A stretch of DNA of 52,341 nt from Bacteroidota bacterium (GTDB lineage: Bacteria; Bacteroidota; Bacteroidia; Sphingobacteriales; Sphingobacteriaceae): positions 1 through 52,341 of the forward strand of contig JABDBW010000006.1 in NCBI GenBank assembly GCA_013288485.1. Direction: 5' to 3'. The notes under the pieces are model-generated. The model saw nothing but the letters and a program-made list of their open reading frames with translations, did not search any database and was not told the DNA's origin. Shown here one piece after another: positions 8,959 to 16,987 of this stretch; position 1 is the first letter of the stretch, and the number at the start of each line of letters is the position of its first letter. The position numbers were made by a program, and so were the translations under genes.

Positions 8959-9639
8959 TCAGCTTTTTGCTAACGCAACAATATCCCTCACTTCAAGGAT
9001 ATCTTTATCATATCCCCTTGTTACCGAATGGATCATGGCTAACCCTATCTCTTTAAGTGTACAAGTAGAGCCAGGCAACACCAGCCGAAAAAATGGATAT
9101 AGCCACCCAATATATCGATAAATTTTTTGCGTTCGTTTTAACCCCGCAGTAGCTTTTATGAAAGCCGGCCTGAACGCGAATACCTGTTTAAAAGGCAGTT
9201 TCATCAGGTCGTTCTCTGTTTTACCTTTAACCCTTGCCCACATCGACCGGCCCTTCTCTGTGCTATCAGTTCCGGCACCCGAAATATAACATAGGGTCAT
9301 CTCCTTGTTAAGTTTGCTTAAGGTTTGGGCAACATTAAGCGTTAACGTATAGGTAAGCTTAACGTATTCCTCTTCCTTCATCCCAATAGACGATACGCCG
9401 AGGCAAAAAAAGCAGGCGTTATAGCCCGTTAACTGGTCTTCGATAGCTGAAAGGTCGAGAAAATCCTGATGAATGATCTCCTTTAATTTTGGATGTGTAA
9501 CACCTCCCGGCCTGCGGTTAATAACCAGCACCGCTTCAACCTGCGGATGCAGCAGGCACTCGTGCATTACACCTTCGCCAACCATACCGGTTGTACCGGT
9601 AATTATGGCCCTTATTTTTACCGGGTTATTCACCACCAT
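8959..9639 (-). CDS. NAD(P)-binding epimerase/dehydratase-like protein
   Basis: 226 residues with a Rossmann fold: the glycine motif is TGTTGMVGEGV (about 13-23), and a second conserved stretch is CFFCLGVSS followed by the helix EEEYVKLTYTLTLNVA. The family also includes short NAD(P)-dependent proteins related to HTATIP2. A clear Tyr-x3-Lys catalytic pair is not seen; instead YISGAGTDSTEKGRSMWARVKGKTE is where catalytic residues would fall (positions about 117-141). Cytosolic, no signal peptide. Substrate unknown. A single gene with its own upstream region. Confidence 0.8.
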   Translation of the reverse strand: MVVNNPVKIRAIITGTTGMVGEGVMHECLLHPQVEAVLVINRRPGGVTHPKLKEIIHQDFLDLSAIEDQLTGYNACFFCLGVSSIGMKEEEYVKLTYTLTLNVAQTLSKLNKEMTLCYISGAGTDSTEKGRSMWARVKGKTENDLMKLPFKQVFAFRPAFIKATAGLKRTQKIYRYIGWLYPFFRLVLPGSTCTLKEIGLAMIHSVTRGYDKDILEVRDIVALAKS

Positions 9640-9686
9640 TTTTTTGACCGATTAATAAACAAAACATAGGGGTATCCTGCAATTAT

Positions 9687-9713
9687 ATTAGGTATACGAA
9701 TTGCATGCCTAAT
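9687..9713. promoter_or_regulatory. Interrupted palindrome upstream of the NAD(P)-binding gene
   Basis: ATTAGG at 9687-9692 is mirrored by CCTAAT at 9708-9713, with partial symmetry in between (10 of 13 pairs). It lies about 50-75 bp upstream of the minus-strand start at 9639. It may be an operator, but nothing else supports this. Confidence 0.3.
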
Positions 9714-9748
9714 TGTTTCAGCATCAAGGTTTAATCAATCCTGTTTGG

Positions 9749-10072
9749 CTAAGTTCGGGGCCGCTTGGGGTTAAACGCAACTATATAATTCAGCTCGTTA
9801 TTTACTACGCTGCGGTTATTCAGGCTTTCTTCGTTTTTGTTTAAGCTTTGCTTAAGCCTGAATTTTGTTAAATGAAAAACCTGCAATAAAAACTCAGGGA
9901 TTATTTTGGTGGCGATGGTAGGGTAATAATCTTTCTGAATTTTTATTCTTTCGGTATCAGTTACCATACTCAGTTCCCAGTTATCATCCGCTTTAAAGCC
10001 GTGTTCTTTAGCTGTGTTCATCAAATCATACAGGTACATTTTTACCTGGTTTTCAATTGTTTGCTCTTTCAT
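9749..10072 (-). CDS. Hypothetical protein, 107 aa
   Basis: Small soluble protein without signal peptide or membrane segment. The first half is helical (ENQVKMYLYDLMNTAKEHGF), followed by a mixed region and a basic C-terminus ending NPKRPRT. I do not recognise the family. It starts 2 bp after the stop of the 45-residue gene at 10075-10212, so the two are very probably one transcriptional unit. Confidence 0.65.
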   Translation of the reverse strand: MKEQTIENQVKMYLYDLMNTAKEHGFKADDNWELSMVTDTERIKIQKDYYPTIATKIIPEFLLQVFHLTKFRLKQSLNKNEESLNNRSVVNNELNYIVAFNPKRPRT

Positions 10073-10074
10073 AG

Positions 10075-10212
10075 TTACTTTGATTTTTTTCCGATCGACA
10101 GATCAGATTGTGACATGGAACCTTTTTCAGACTGGTAGCTGGATAGCTTTTTATTTAAATTTGCACTCGGCTCTTTCTTTTTTTCTTTAATAGTTTTCCT
10201 GTCTTTACTCAT
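10075..10212 (-). CDS. Small hydrophilic basic protein, 45 aa
   Basis: An ATG at 10212 opens a 45-codon frame ending in TAA at 10075. The product starts MSKDRKTIKEKKKEPSANL and ends LSIGKKSK; it is Lys/Ser-rich and soluble. Support for coding is the 2-bp spacing to the next gene on the same strand and the lack of any other use of this stretch. No family recognised; similar short basic proteins are common in Sphingobacteriaceae. It is short enough to be missed by length cut-offs. Confidence 0.55.
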   Translation of the reverse strand: MSKDRKTIKEKKKEPSANLNKKLSSYQSEKGSMSQSDLSIGKKSK

Positions 10213-10510
10213 AATAGTATTTGTTTGATATTAATTGACGGCAGCGCATATCACGCAGCAGGCAATAATTTATATAAGCAGTGATGGTATGGTTTTTCCT
10301 GATTAATTATTAGCGTGAAGCTTAAATATTATCCTATCAGAAAACGGGTAATGCCTAAGAGTTTTTTAGAGAAGTGCTTAAAGGTATGCATTGTTTATGG
10401 AATAAAGGCAGTTATTTGAATATAAATGTGCGGCCCTGAATTTAAAGTAGGGCGAAAAGAGCGATATACCAGTATATATGCCTACCTTGCACACTTATTT
10501 AAAAATTATA
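10213..10510. other. 298-bp divergent intergenic region upstream of the cold-shock gene
   Basis: Separates the minus-strand small-protein unit from the plus-strand cold-shock gene. It is A/T-rich with no open frame that looks coding. The last 70 bp would be the leader of the cold-shock mRNA, and cold-shock genes elsewhere often have long structured leaders. I see no strong -33 TTG / -7 TAnnTTTG pair and no clear palindrome. Confidence 0.5.
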
Positions 10511-10705
10511 ATGCAAAAAGAAGGAACAGTAAAGTTTTTCAATTCCGAAAAAGGTTTTGGATTCATTTCACAGAGTAATGACAGAAGCGATGTTTTTGTA
10601 CACTCTACAGGATTGATCGATGAAATTCGTGAAAACGACAAAGTATCGTTTGATCTGGAAGAAGGCAAAAAAGGCCTTAACGCGGTAAATGTAAAGGTAA
10701 TTTAA
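10511..10705 (+). CDS. Cold-shock domain protein (CspA family)
   Basis: 64 residues, a single cold-shock OB-fold. RNP1 is KGFGFI (14-19) and RNP2 is VFVH (28-31). It binds single-stranded RNA/DNA and acts as an RNA chaperone. The start MQKEGTVKFF at 10511 is the family start; an upstream ATG at 10478 would add 11 odd residues. A strong intrinsic terminator follows 25 bp after the stop. The gene downstream encodes the domain that in flavobacteria is fused to the N-terminus of a cold-shock protein. Confidence 0.95.
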   Translation: MQKEGTVKFFNSEKGFGFISQSNDRSDVFVHSTGLIDEIRENDKVSFDLEEGKKGLNAVNVKVI

Positions 10706-10730
10706 AAAATCTCTATAAGTTGATCGTAAG

Positions 10731-10757
10731 GCACCCCGATCAATCGGGGTGCTTTTT
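10731..10757 (+). terminator. Intrinsic terminator of the cold-shock gene
   Basis: GCACCCCGAT at 10731-10740 pairs perfectly with ATCGGGGTGC at 10743-10752, followed by TTTTT. Placed 25 bp after the stop codon. Confidence 0.9.
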
Positions 10758-10792
10758 ATTTATAACAATATTCACTTAACCCAATATAATTT

Positions 10793-10999
10793 ATGGCTAA
10801 ATCGCAAGCAACCTTTATGAAGAAACAACTGGAAAAGAACCGCCAGAAAAAAAAAGAAGACAAAGCCCAGCGCAAACAGGAACGCAAAGATAACCCCGGA
10901 AGCAGCGACCTGGACAGCATGATGGCTTATGTAAACGAATTTGGTGAAATAACCTCTACCCCGCCCGTGGTTAACCCAAACCAGAATAAACCCAAGTAA
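10793..10999 (+). CDS. Small basic protein, stand-alone cold-shock N-terminal-domain type
   Basis: 68 residues: a highly charged Lys/Gln/Glu/Arg-rich helix (about 8-36) and then the motif SMMAYVNEFGEITSTPP (about 43-59). The combination of a KxxKKKEDKAQRKQERK helix and an 'AYVDEnGxI.sTPPD' motif is what I recall as the N-terminal extension of longer cold-shock proteins in flavobacteria. Here it is a separate gene 87 bp behind a minimal cold-shock protein and after its terminator. Probably RNA- or ribosome-associated; that is inference. Confidence 0.8.
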   Translation: MAKSQATFMKKQLEKNRQKKKEDKAQRKQERKDNPGSSDLDSMMAYVNEFGEITSTPPVVNPNQNKPK

Positions 11000-11012
11000 T
11001 TCAATGCCCCGG

Positions 11013-11762
11013 TTAAAAGCCTATTGAGTTACCACCGTCAACCGGTAAAACTACGCCTGTAATATATTTGGCCGCGTCAGACGCCAGGAAAAATATTGCT
11101 TCCGCTACATCTTCCGGCTCACCTAACTTACCCATGGGGGTACGTGATAATACTTTTTGCTTTCGTTCCGGGTCATTATCCAATGCTTTTGCCGACATAT
11201 TGGTTTTTATAAAACCCGGCGCCACGCAATTTACCCGTATACCTTTTGGCGACAACTCAACAGCCATAGCCTTTGTTATGCCCTCAATGCCTGTTTTGGC
11301 GGCAGTATAGGCAATTACATAGGGTATGCCATATTGCGCGGCCATTGAGCTGATATTGATGATACAGCCTTCACCGTTAGCTATCATTACTTTGGCCGCC
11401 TCGCGGCTGATGGCGAAAACCGAATTTAAGTTAGTTTGAATAACCTGTTGAAATTCTTCGTCGGTTACATCGGTGAAATGCTTTTTCAGGTTAATACCGG
11501 CATTGTTTACCAGTATATCTATTGTTCCATATTCCAGCACAATATCGTTTATCAATTGCGGGATGCTGCTTAAATTATTCAGGTCGAATACCTTGTAACT
11601 GCACAGGTCGCCTAATTCATCGGCAGTTTTAGCAAGGTTTTCTTCGTTGCGGCCTATAATGATGGTTTTTATGTTTTGCTCAACAAACTTTTTAGCAGCA
11701 GCCAGCCCTAAGCCAGATGCACCTCCTGTTATTACAGCTATATTGTTTTTTGGTATGGACAT
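11013..11762 (-). CDS. Short-chain dehydrogenase/reductase (FabG-like SDR)
   Basis: 249 residues, classical SDR size. The cofactor motif is TGGASGLG (12-19), the structural motif NNAG is at 86-89, and the catalytic set is Ser about 138, Tyr152 and Lys156 (in AYTAAK). PG-motif APGFIKT and the C-terminal GVVLPVDGG complete the fold. Resembles 3-oxoacyl-ACP reductase and sugar-acid/gluconate dehydrogenases; substrate cannot be told. Cytosolic. It is convergent with the preceding small gene, with a 13-bp gap. Confidence 0.92.
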   Translation of the reverse strand: MSIPKNNIAVITGGASGLGLAAAKKFVEQNIKTIIIGRNEENLAKTADELGDLCSYKVFDLNNLSSIPQLINDIVLEYGTIDILVNNAGINLKKHFTDVTDEEFQQVIQTNLNSVFAISREAAKVMIANGEGCIINISSMAAQYGIPYVIAYTAAKTGIEGITKAMAVELSPKGIRVNCVAPGFIKTNMSAKALDNDPERKQKVLSRTPMGKLGEPEDVAEAIFFLASDAAKYITGVVLPVDGGNSIGF

Positions 11763-11876
11763 TGATTTAATTTAACCGGATAAATATCAAATTTATTTTT
11801 GATCCCTTACTATCCCGATAAGAATTATTAATGTCTTAAGGTTATGAAATTTTGCTTTTGCGTTGTATAGATACAC

Positions 11877-14144
11877 CTACTGCTTCCTAATAAAAATAAA
11901 ATCTCCCCCCTCATCGCCTGCCTCCCTGATCTCGCCAAACTGGGGTACCTGCCCATTGGGGCTGTTGTTTATTACCGCGGCCTTAAAGCTGGCAAACAAC
12001 TGTTCAGCAGGTAAAAAGTTATCTGTATTTTGATTAAGGCGCTTTACCAGGTATTCTATAAAAACGCTTTTATCTGGTACTTCCTTCATAGCGCCGCTGG
12101 TCATGGCTTTGCGGCTGGGCAGTTTATACAGTTCCTGTATATCCTTGGGTGCTATATCAATGCCCCTGGTTTTAAATATGCTCCCCGAAAAACAGGCATC
12201 GCTTATCAATAAGGTATGTTTTGATTTTATGGCGGTTATATAGTCTATTAGGTCGGCGTTTGATATCCAGGTATCCCTGCGTTTAAGCACCGCGTCGGCA
12301 GGGTACCAGTAGCCCTGTAAATGCGCCTCATCATAATATCCATGCCCGGCATAAAATATCAGCAGATTATCCTCGGGTTTAATTTTGTTCGACAGATCAT
12401 CCAGCGCGTGGAAAAACTGTTCACGTGTTGCATTATTTAAAGCAGTTACATTCTCGGGGGCAAAGGTATAGTTACCGGTAAGCGATTTAAGCAAGGTGGT
12501 CGCGTCGCTAACCGGGCCCTCCAAACTAGGTATGGTTTGGTCCTTATAATCCTGTACGCCGATTAACAGGGCATAGTATTTCCCCTGCGCCGCGCTTTGC
12601 TGTATGGTTGCCTGCGTGGCTGCCGATATATTATTACGAACGATATGAAAGCTGTAAGTGCCCTTATTCATATTCATATCGGTAGCCATCACCATCAAGG
12701 GGTTATCACCTATGGCCATTGGAACGTCAACCGTAAAATTACCGGCCTTATCAACCGCGGCCTGTATGCCGTTTACTACTACCGAAAATATGCCGCTGGC
12801 ATCTTTAGCTATACCGGCAACATGCAGCACATCGCTGTTTTGTACTACTTTTAACCCGCGCGTAACTTCGGGCGAGGTAATATATATTTCGGGCGGAGTA
12901 ACATCATTTTGGGTTATTACCTGGGGTGCGGGCGCTTTATCGGTATAACCAAACGTCAAATATTTAAATCCCACATTTTGATTGGCGCAAACGCCAAAAC
13001 CAAACCTGTACCCGGTAAACTCTATCTCGGGGTGCGAGGTTACCAGCTGATCGTTAATATAAAAATTGAGCTGCCCATTTTTATGCAGAATGCCCAGTTT
13101 GTTTTTTACAAGGTCACCTTTTTTGATCGCGTCAGAGTATGTCCAGGCAAGAATGGTATAATACCCTTTTTGATCGTTATACCCGATATAATAATAGCCG
13201 GTGCAGCCTATCCAGAAATGATAAACGCGGTTTTCGTCACCGGCAAACTCCAGTCCGTAACCAAAGTTTTGCGCGCCTCCATAATGTATCGCCTCAGTTT
13301 CTACCAGGTAATCGCGCTTCATATCCACCTTTAGCGTGGGCGCTGTTACTGAAACGTTATATCCCGACCGAGCTATGCGCACCATTTTAAAATGACCATC
13401 GGTAATAGTGGTTGTTAATGAATCGGCTGGCGCTAAAACCCATTGGTTCGCATCATCCTTAGTAAAATCGGTATGGTAAGCCGTTTCAATGATCGATTTG
13501 CTTATGGGCTCCACAGTTGCTGTTTGCACAGAAGGATCAGCTAAATAAGCCAGTTTCATATAATCAAACGCCACCGACTGCTGCTCCATAACTACCGGGC
13601 CGAATTTGCTTCCAAAAGGCGGCAACAGGGGTATCTCTTTAACCAAGGTATCGTTTATATAAAACTTTATGCTGCTCTCCAGCTTTTCAACACGCAGCTT
13701 ATTTGGCGCGTTACCGGTTGCTATGGCGGCAGATGGTGTCCAGTTTACCAGCGTAACATTGGCCCCGTTTTCAAACTTGCCTACCAGGAACTGGCCCGCG
13801 GCAATGCCGAAATAATATAAATTACTATAATCTTTCCCAAAAAACGTTATCCCTGCAGCGTAGCGGCTTTGGCCGCCCACAGGGGTTAAAACAGTTTGTA
13901 TGGCAAAATTTCGGCTGTAGTCCACTTTTATTTCGGGTGCCATTACTGTTGAGCTATGCAATTTATGGGTAAGTATGTATTTACCTCCTTCTATCCGCGC
14001 ATTGCTTGTTGCATCATCATAGTTTCCCCATGTAGACTCGCCTTTACTAAAAGCATTGTAATAAATTAAACTCTGCGCGTTAACGATGCCGCACAGCAGT
14101 AAACACATCAATATAAAAACCGCTTGTGTAAAAACCTTATTCAT
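11877..14144 (-). CDS. Secreted caspase-family (C14) cysteine peptidase with two tandem sandwich domains
   Basis: About 755 residues. A signal peptide (MNKVFTQAVFILM to VNAQS) is followed by two similar concanavalin-like repeats (about 25-205 and 220-405, each with a KFYINDTLV / NFYINDQLV strand). Next comes an Ig-like module (about 425-500), then a caspase-like domain (about 515-755). The catalytic dyad is visible: His in YAGHGYYD (about 600) and Cys in SDACFSGS (about 650). The chosen start at 14144 leaves a 7-bp gap to the papain-like gene; an ATG at 14171 would overlap it. Probably periplasmic or surface protease acting with its operon partner. Confidence 0.9.
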   Translation of the reverse strand: MNKVFTQAVFILMCLLLCGIVNAQSLIYYNAFSKGESTWGNYDDATSNARIEGGKYILTHKLHSSTVMAPEIKVDYSRNFAIQTVLTPVGGQSRYAAGITFFGKDYSNLYYFGIAAGQFLVGKFENGANVTLVNWTPSAAIATGNAPNKLRVEKLESSIKFYINDTLVKEIPLLPPFGSKFGPVVMEQQSVAFDYMKLAYLADPSVQTATVEPISKSIIETAYHTDFTKDDANQWVLAPADSLTTTITDGHFKMVRIARSGYNVSVTAPTLKVDMKRDYLVETEAIHYGGAQNFGYGLEFAGDENRVYHFWIGCTGYYYIGYNDQKGYYTILAWTYSDAIKKGDLVKNKLGILHKNGQLNFYINDQLVTSHPEIEFTGYRFGFGVCANQNVGFKYLTFGYTDKAPAPQVITQNDVTPPEIYITSPEVTRGLKVVQNSDVLHVAGIAKDASGIFSVVVNGIQAAVDKAGNFTVDVPMAIGDNPLMVMATDMNMNKGTYSFHIVRNNISAATQATIQQSAAQGKYYALLIGVQDYKDQTIPSLEGPVSDATTLLKSLTGNYTFAPENVTALNNATREQFFHALDDLSNKIKPEDNLLIFYAGHGYYDEAHLQGYWYPADAVLKRRDTWISNADLIDYITAIKSKHTLLISDACFSGSIFKTRGIDIAPKDIQELYKLPSRKAMTSGAMKEVPDKSVFIEYLVKRLNQNTDNFLPAEQLFASFKAAVINNSPNGQVPQFGEIREAGDEGGDFIFIRKQ

Positions 14145-14151
14145 ATTATGC

Positions 14152-15600
14152 TTATTTATGATCGAGTTCAACCATCAGGGCAACAACATCCTGTTTATCG
14201 GTGCTGCTACCTGAAAATTTGATCTTGTCACTATCAAACTTAACATTTTTCGGATCAACCATGCGCTCGCCCAGCGCGCCAAATACCCGTTCGTTAAACG
14301 TGCCGGTTTGTGTGCCTATTTTGGTTATAAGGTCATTAATATTCAGTTCGTTTTTGCTGTACAGTACACATAAAAAATCTTTTCCGGCTACATTATCAAA
14401 CTGTATGTAATGGTCTTCATCAGGCAGGGCAACATCATTCTTTTTATAGTTTAATGCTGCGCTTATGCCGTCGGCATACGGAAATATTTTGGTAACCGCG
14501 TTGGTAAGGTCAGAACTGATAGCATATACGTATGCCGGCGCGTCGTTAGCGATATAAATACGAAAATTAGTGCCCGAAGTATAGGTGCTCGCCGTTTGAT
14601 AAATGGTTAGCGGTTCAGGTGTTTGCTTCACAGGTTTATCGGCGGCAACAATTTTAAGCCCCCTGGTTGAAACAAGCAGGTTTGCGGGCATATCCCTACC
14701 GGTTGAAAGCACCAGCCTTAGCGAACCCGAAAGGTCGGGCACATTAGGTTTAGGGTCAGGGAGGTCAACAAACTCATAGGCGTATTTCACAAATTTGGCC
14801 ATATCAGTGTATTTTATCCAAATGTAGCCCTGGTTGCCCCAGTTAGGCCCCCAGCTGTTTTGAACTTCAAAAGCGCCGCCATATTGCGCGTCGTCATAAC
14901 CTACAATACACATCGCGTGGCCGCCATAGGTGGTTAACGGCTGTTCGGTGGGCTGCCAGCAATCTCGTGCATAATCAAATGATGGCGGGCAAAGCATGCC
15001 TATTACAACGGGTTTTTTTTCGGAAATAGATTTCTTTACCGCCTGTACCTTAATATTATCGCCCGAATAAATATCGAACAAGCGCGCGTAATCTTTAATT
15101 TTTGAGGCCGATGCCAGATCTAACTGGGCAGCGGCCACAGCGGGCACACATAATAGAGGAAGGCTGGTAAAAGGGATGCTCCCTTTATTCTTCATCAGCT
15201 CAAAAGCGAACTGAATATCTGAGCCTCCCGCACAGGCAGGGTCATCGGGCCTTAACAAGCGGAACAAAAAAGCAGGGGAATATGCATTTTTGGTGATCAG
15301 GTTTCGGTCTGTCCAGTTATTTTTTATCGCATCAACCATGGTACGGCCACAATAAGCTGATGCCCACGCGGCGCAAGTACCGTATTGATCCTGGGTTTTA
15401 GGGAAAGGCGCGAACTGCTTTATTGAAGCTTTGGCAGGCAGCACATCAAGCGCGCGGGTAAGTTTTGCTTTTTTGGGGGCCGTAGCGTATGCCGCATCAT
15501 TAAAATCTAAACCCCGGCTATGGGTTTGGCCAAATGAGTTTTGGGTGGAAAGCATAGTTATTAAAATAACTATACCATACCATTTAGAAATATTTATCAT
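14152..15600 (-). CDS. Secreted papain-like (C1) cysteine peptidase with C-terminal DUF4384-like domain
   Basis: 482 residues. Signal peptide (about 1-25), then a C1 domain with a complete active site: oxyanion Gln70, nucleophile Cys76 (QYGTCAAWASAY), His228 (GGHAMCIVGYDD) and Asn248 (NSWG). The spacing Gln-to-Cys of six residues is that of papain. From about 325 to 445 a beta-rich region (GTNFRIYIANDAPAYVYAIS, then KIFPY and ALPDEDHY) looks like DUF4384, a domain that I recall accompanies caspase domains in other bacteria. First gene of a two-gene operon with the caspase-like gene. Confidence 0.9.
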   Translation of the reverse strand: MINISKWYGIVILITMLSTQNSFGQTHSRGLDFNDAAYATAPKKAKLTRALDVLPAKASIKQFAPFPKTQDQYGTCAAWASAYCGRTMVDAIKNNWTDRNLITKNAYSPAFLFRLLRPDDPACAGGSDIQFAFELMKNKGSIPFTSLPLLCVPAVAAAQLDLASASKIKDYARLFDIYSGDNIKVQAVKKSISEKKPVVIGMLCPPSFDYARDCWQPTEQPLTTYGGHAMCIVGYDDAQYGGAFEVQNSWGPNWGNQGYIWIKYTDMAKFVKYAYEFVDLPDPKPNVPDLSGSLRLVLSTGRDMPANLLVSTRGLKIVAADKPVKQTPEPLTIYQTASTYTSGTNFRIYIANDAPAYVYAISSDLTNAVTKIFPYADGISAALNYKKNDVALPDEDHYIQFDNVAGKDFLCVLYSKNELNINDLITKIGTQTGTFNERVFGALGERMVDPKNVKFDSDKIKFSGSSTDKQDVVALMVELDHK

Positions 15601-15676
15601 GACAATAGCTAATTAGGATGGCTATAAAATTCACTTAATTACTAAAGTTAAAAATAATAATTAATCATTTCACCCC

Positions 15677-15722
15677 CCTATTAATATTAAATATTTTATG
15701 AAAAATATTTAATATTAATAGG
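15677..15722. repeat. Perfect 21-bp-arm palindrome between divergent operons
   Basis: Arms 15677-15697 (starts CCTATTAATATTAAA) and 15702-15722 are exact reverse complements, separated by ATGA. It lies in the 231-bp region between the start of the papain-like gene (minus, 15600) and the FIST gene (plus, 15832). No gene ends here, so a terminator role is unexpected. Possible roles are a shared operator, an mRNA-leader hairpin of either operon, or a relic of a palindromic element. Confidence 0.85.
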
Positions 15723-15831
15723 TTAGCCGGCACGACCAACCATAATTGTTTTATTCACGTATAAATTACAATTAGTTAAAACTATATTTTTATTTAGTTT
15801 TACGTATCCCTAACTATTGACTTACTTAACA

Positions 15832-16968
15832 ATGAGAACCAAACAACATCATTTTGTGAATGGAGCCTGGAAAGACTACCCTTCTGAATTAAATGCTGGT
15901 AAATGCCAGCTGGTATTGGTTTTCGGATCATCAGACAGCATTGTTAAACCCGAAATATATCAGCACTTAAAATCGTTATACTCAAATGCCGATATTATAT
16001 TTTCCTCTACATCGGGCGAGATCCTGGGCGATTCGGTATTTGATAACAGCGCGGTAGTTACAGCTATCGAATTTGAAAAAACCAATGTGCGCACGGTTAA
16101 AACTAATATAAAACGGCATAGCAACAGTTTTGAAACAGGGCGTTTTTTAATGGACCAACTATCGGGCGATGACCTGAATTGTGTATTTGTTATATCCGAT
16201 GGTACATTTATTAATGGCAGCGAACTGGTTAGTGGACTTAATAAGAATAATAAACATAACGTGCCAGTAACCGGTGGCTTAGCCGGCGATGCTGCCCGGT
16301 TCGAAAAAACATTCACCGGGGTAAACGAAATACCCGCGCAGGGAAATGTATCGGCCATTGGATTTTATGGCAAAGATATACTGATAGGCCATGGCTCATT
16401 GGGCGGTTGGGATGAGTTTGGGCAGGAACGCACCATTACCCGGTCTGACAAAAATGTTTTGTATGAAATAGATCATAAAAACGCACTCGACCTTTATAAA
16501 GAATACCTGGGCGAATACGTAGATGAATTACCCGGCTCGGCGTTGCTTTTTCCATTATCTTTACGTGTAAATGGTGGCGACAAAAACCTTGTCCGTACTA
16601 TTTTAAGCATTAATGAGGAAGAAAAATCAATGACCTTCGCAGGCAATCTTCCCGAGGGAGGCAAAGTAAGATTAATGAAGGCCAACTTTGATAAAATTAT
16701 TGACGCGTCGTCTAAAGCGGCAACTAATTCGTTTAACAGTCTCAAAAATAACAGCCCCGGCCTGGCCATATTAATTAGCTGCGTTGGGCGCAAACTGATC
16801 TTGCAGGAAAGAACTTATGAAGAATTGGAAGCTGCAAAAGAAATATTGGGCGCTGATACTGCCATTACAGGTTTTTATAGTTATGGCGAAATTTCACCGT
16901 TTAGCGAAAGCACCCAATGTGAATTGCACAATCAAACCATGACCATTACTACTTTTACAGAACTTTAG
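15832..16968 (+). CDS. FIST-domain sensory protein
   Basis: 378 residues: FIST N-domain (about 25-215, with IIFSSTSGEILGD and VTGGLAGDAARF) and FIST C-domain (about 220-365, with DLYKEYLG and TGFYSYGEISPF). FIST proteins are small-ligand (possibly amino-acid-type) sensors of signal-transduction pathways. No signal peptide or membrane helix, so cytosolic. The start ATG at 15832 gives MRTKQHHF; an upstream TTG at 15817 is less likely. A hybrid kinase follows 19 bp downstream, almost certainly its output partner. Confidence 0.92.
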   Translation: MRTKQHHFVNGAWKDYPSELNAGKCQLVLVFGSSDSIVKPEIYQHLKSLYSNADIIFSSTSGEILGDSVFDNSAVVTAIEFEKTNVRTVKTNIKRHSNSFETGRFLMDQLSGDDLNCVFVISDGTFINGSELVSGLNKNNKHNVPVTGGLAGDAARFEKTFTGVNEIPAQGNVSAIGFYGKDILIGHGSLGGWDEFGQERTITRSDKNVLYEIDHKNALDLYKEYLGEYVDELPGSALLFPLSLRVNGGDKNLVRTILSINEEEKSMTFAGNLPEGGKVRLMKANFDKIIDASSKAATNSFNSLKNNSPGLAILISCVGRKLILQERTYEELEAAKEILGADTAITGFYSYGEISPFSESTQCELHNQTMTITTFTEL

Positions 16969-16987
16969 AAATAAGCGGTCGTCCGGT

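Noticed and set aside
11013..11762. Specific assignment as FabG
   Set aside because: The catalytic set is general for SDR enzymes and no fatty-acid synthesis genes are adjacent.
12909..13334. Plus-strand open frame of 141 codons
   Set aside because: Antisense to the caspase-like gene; the sense frame has clear domain repeats.
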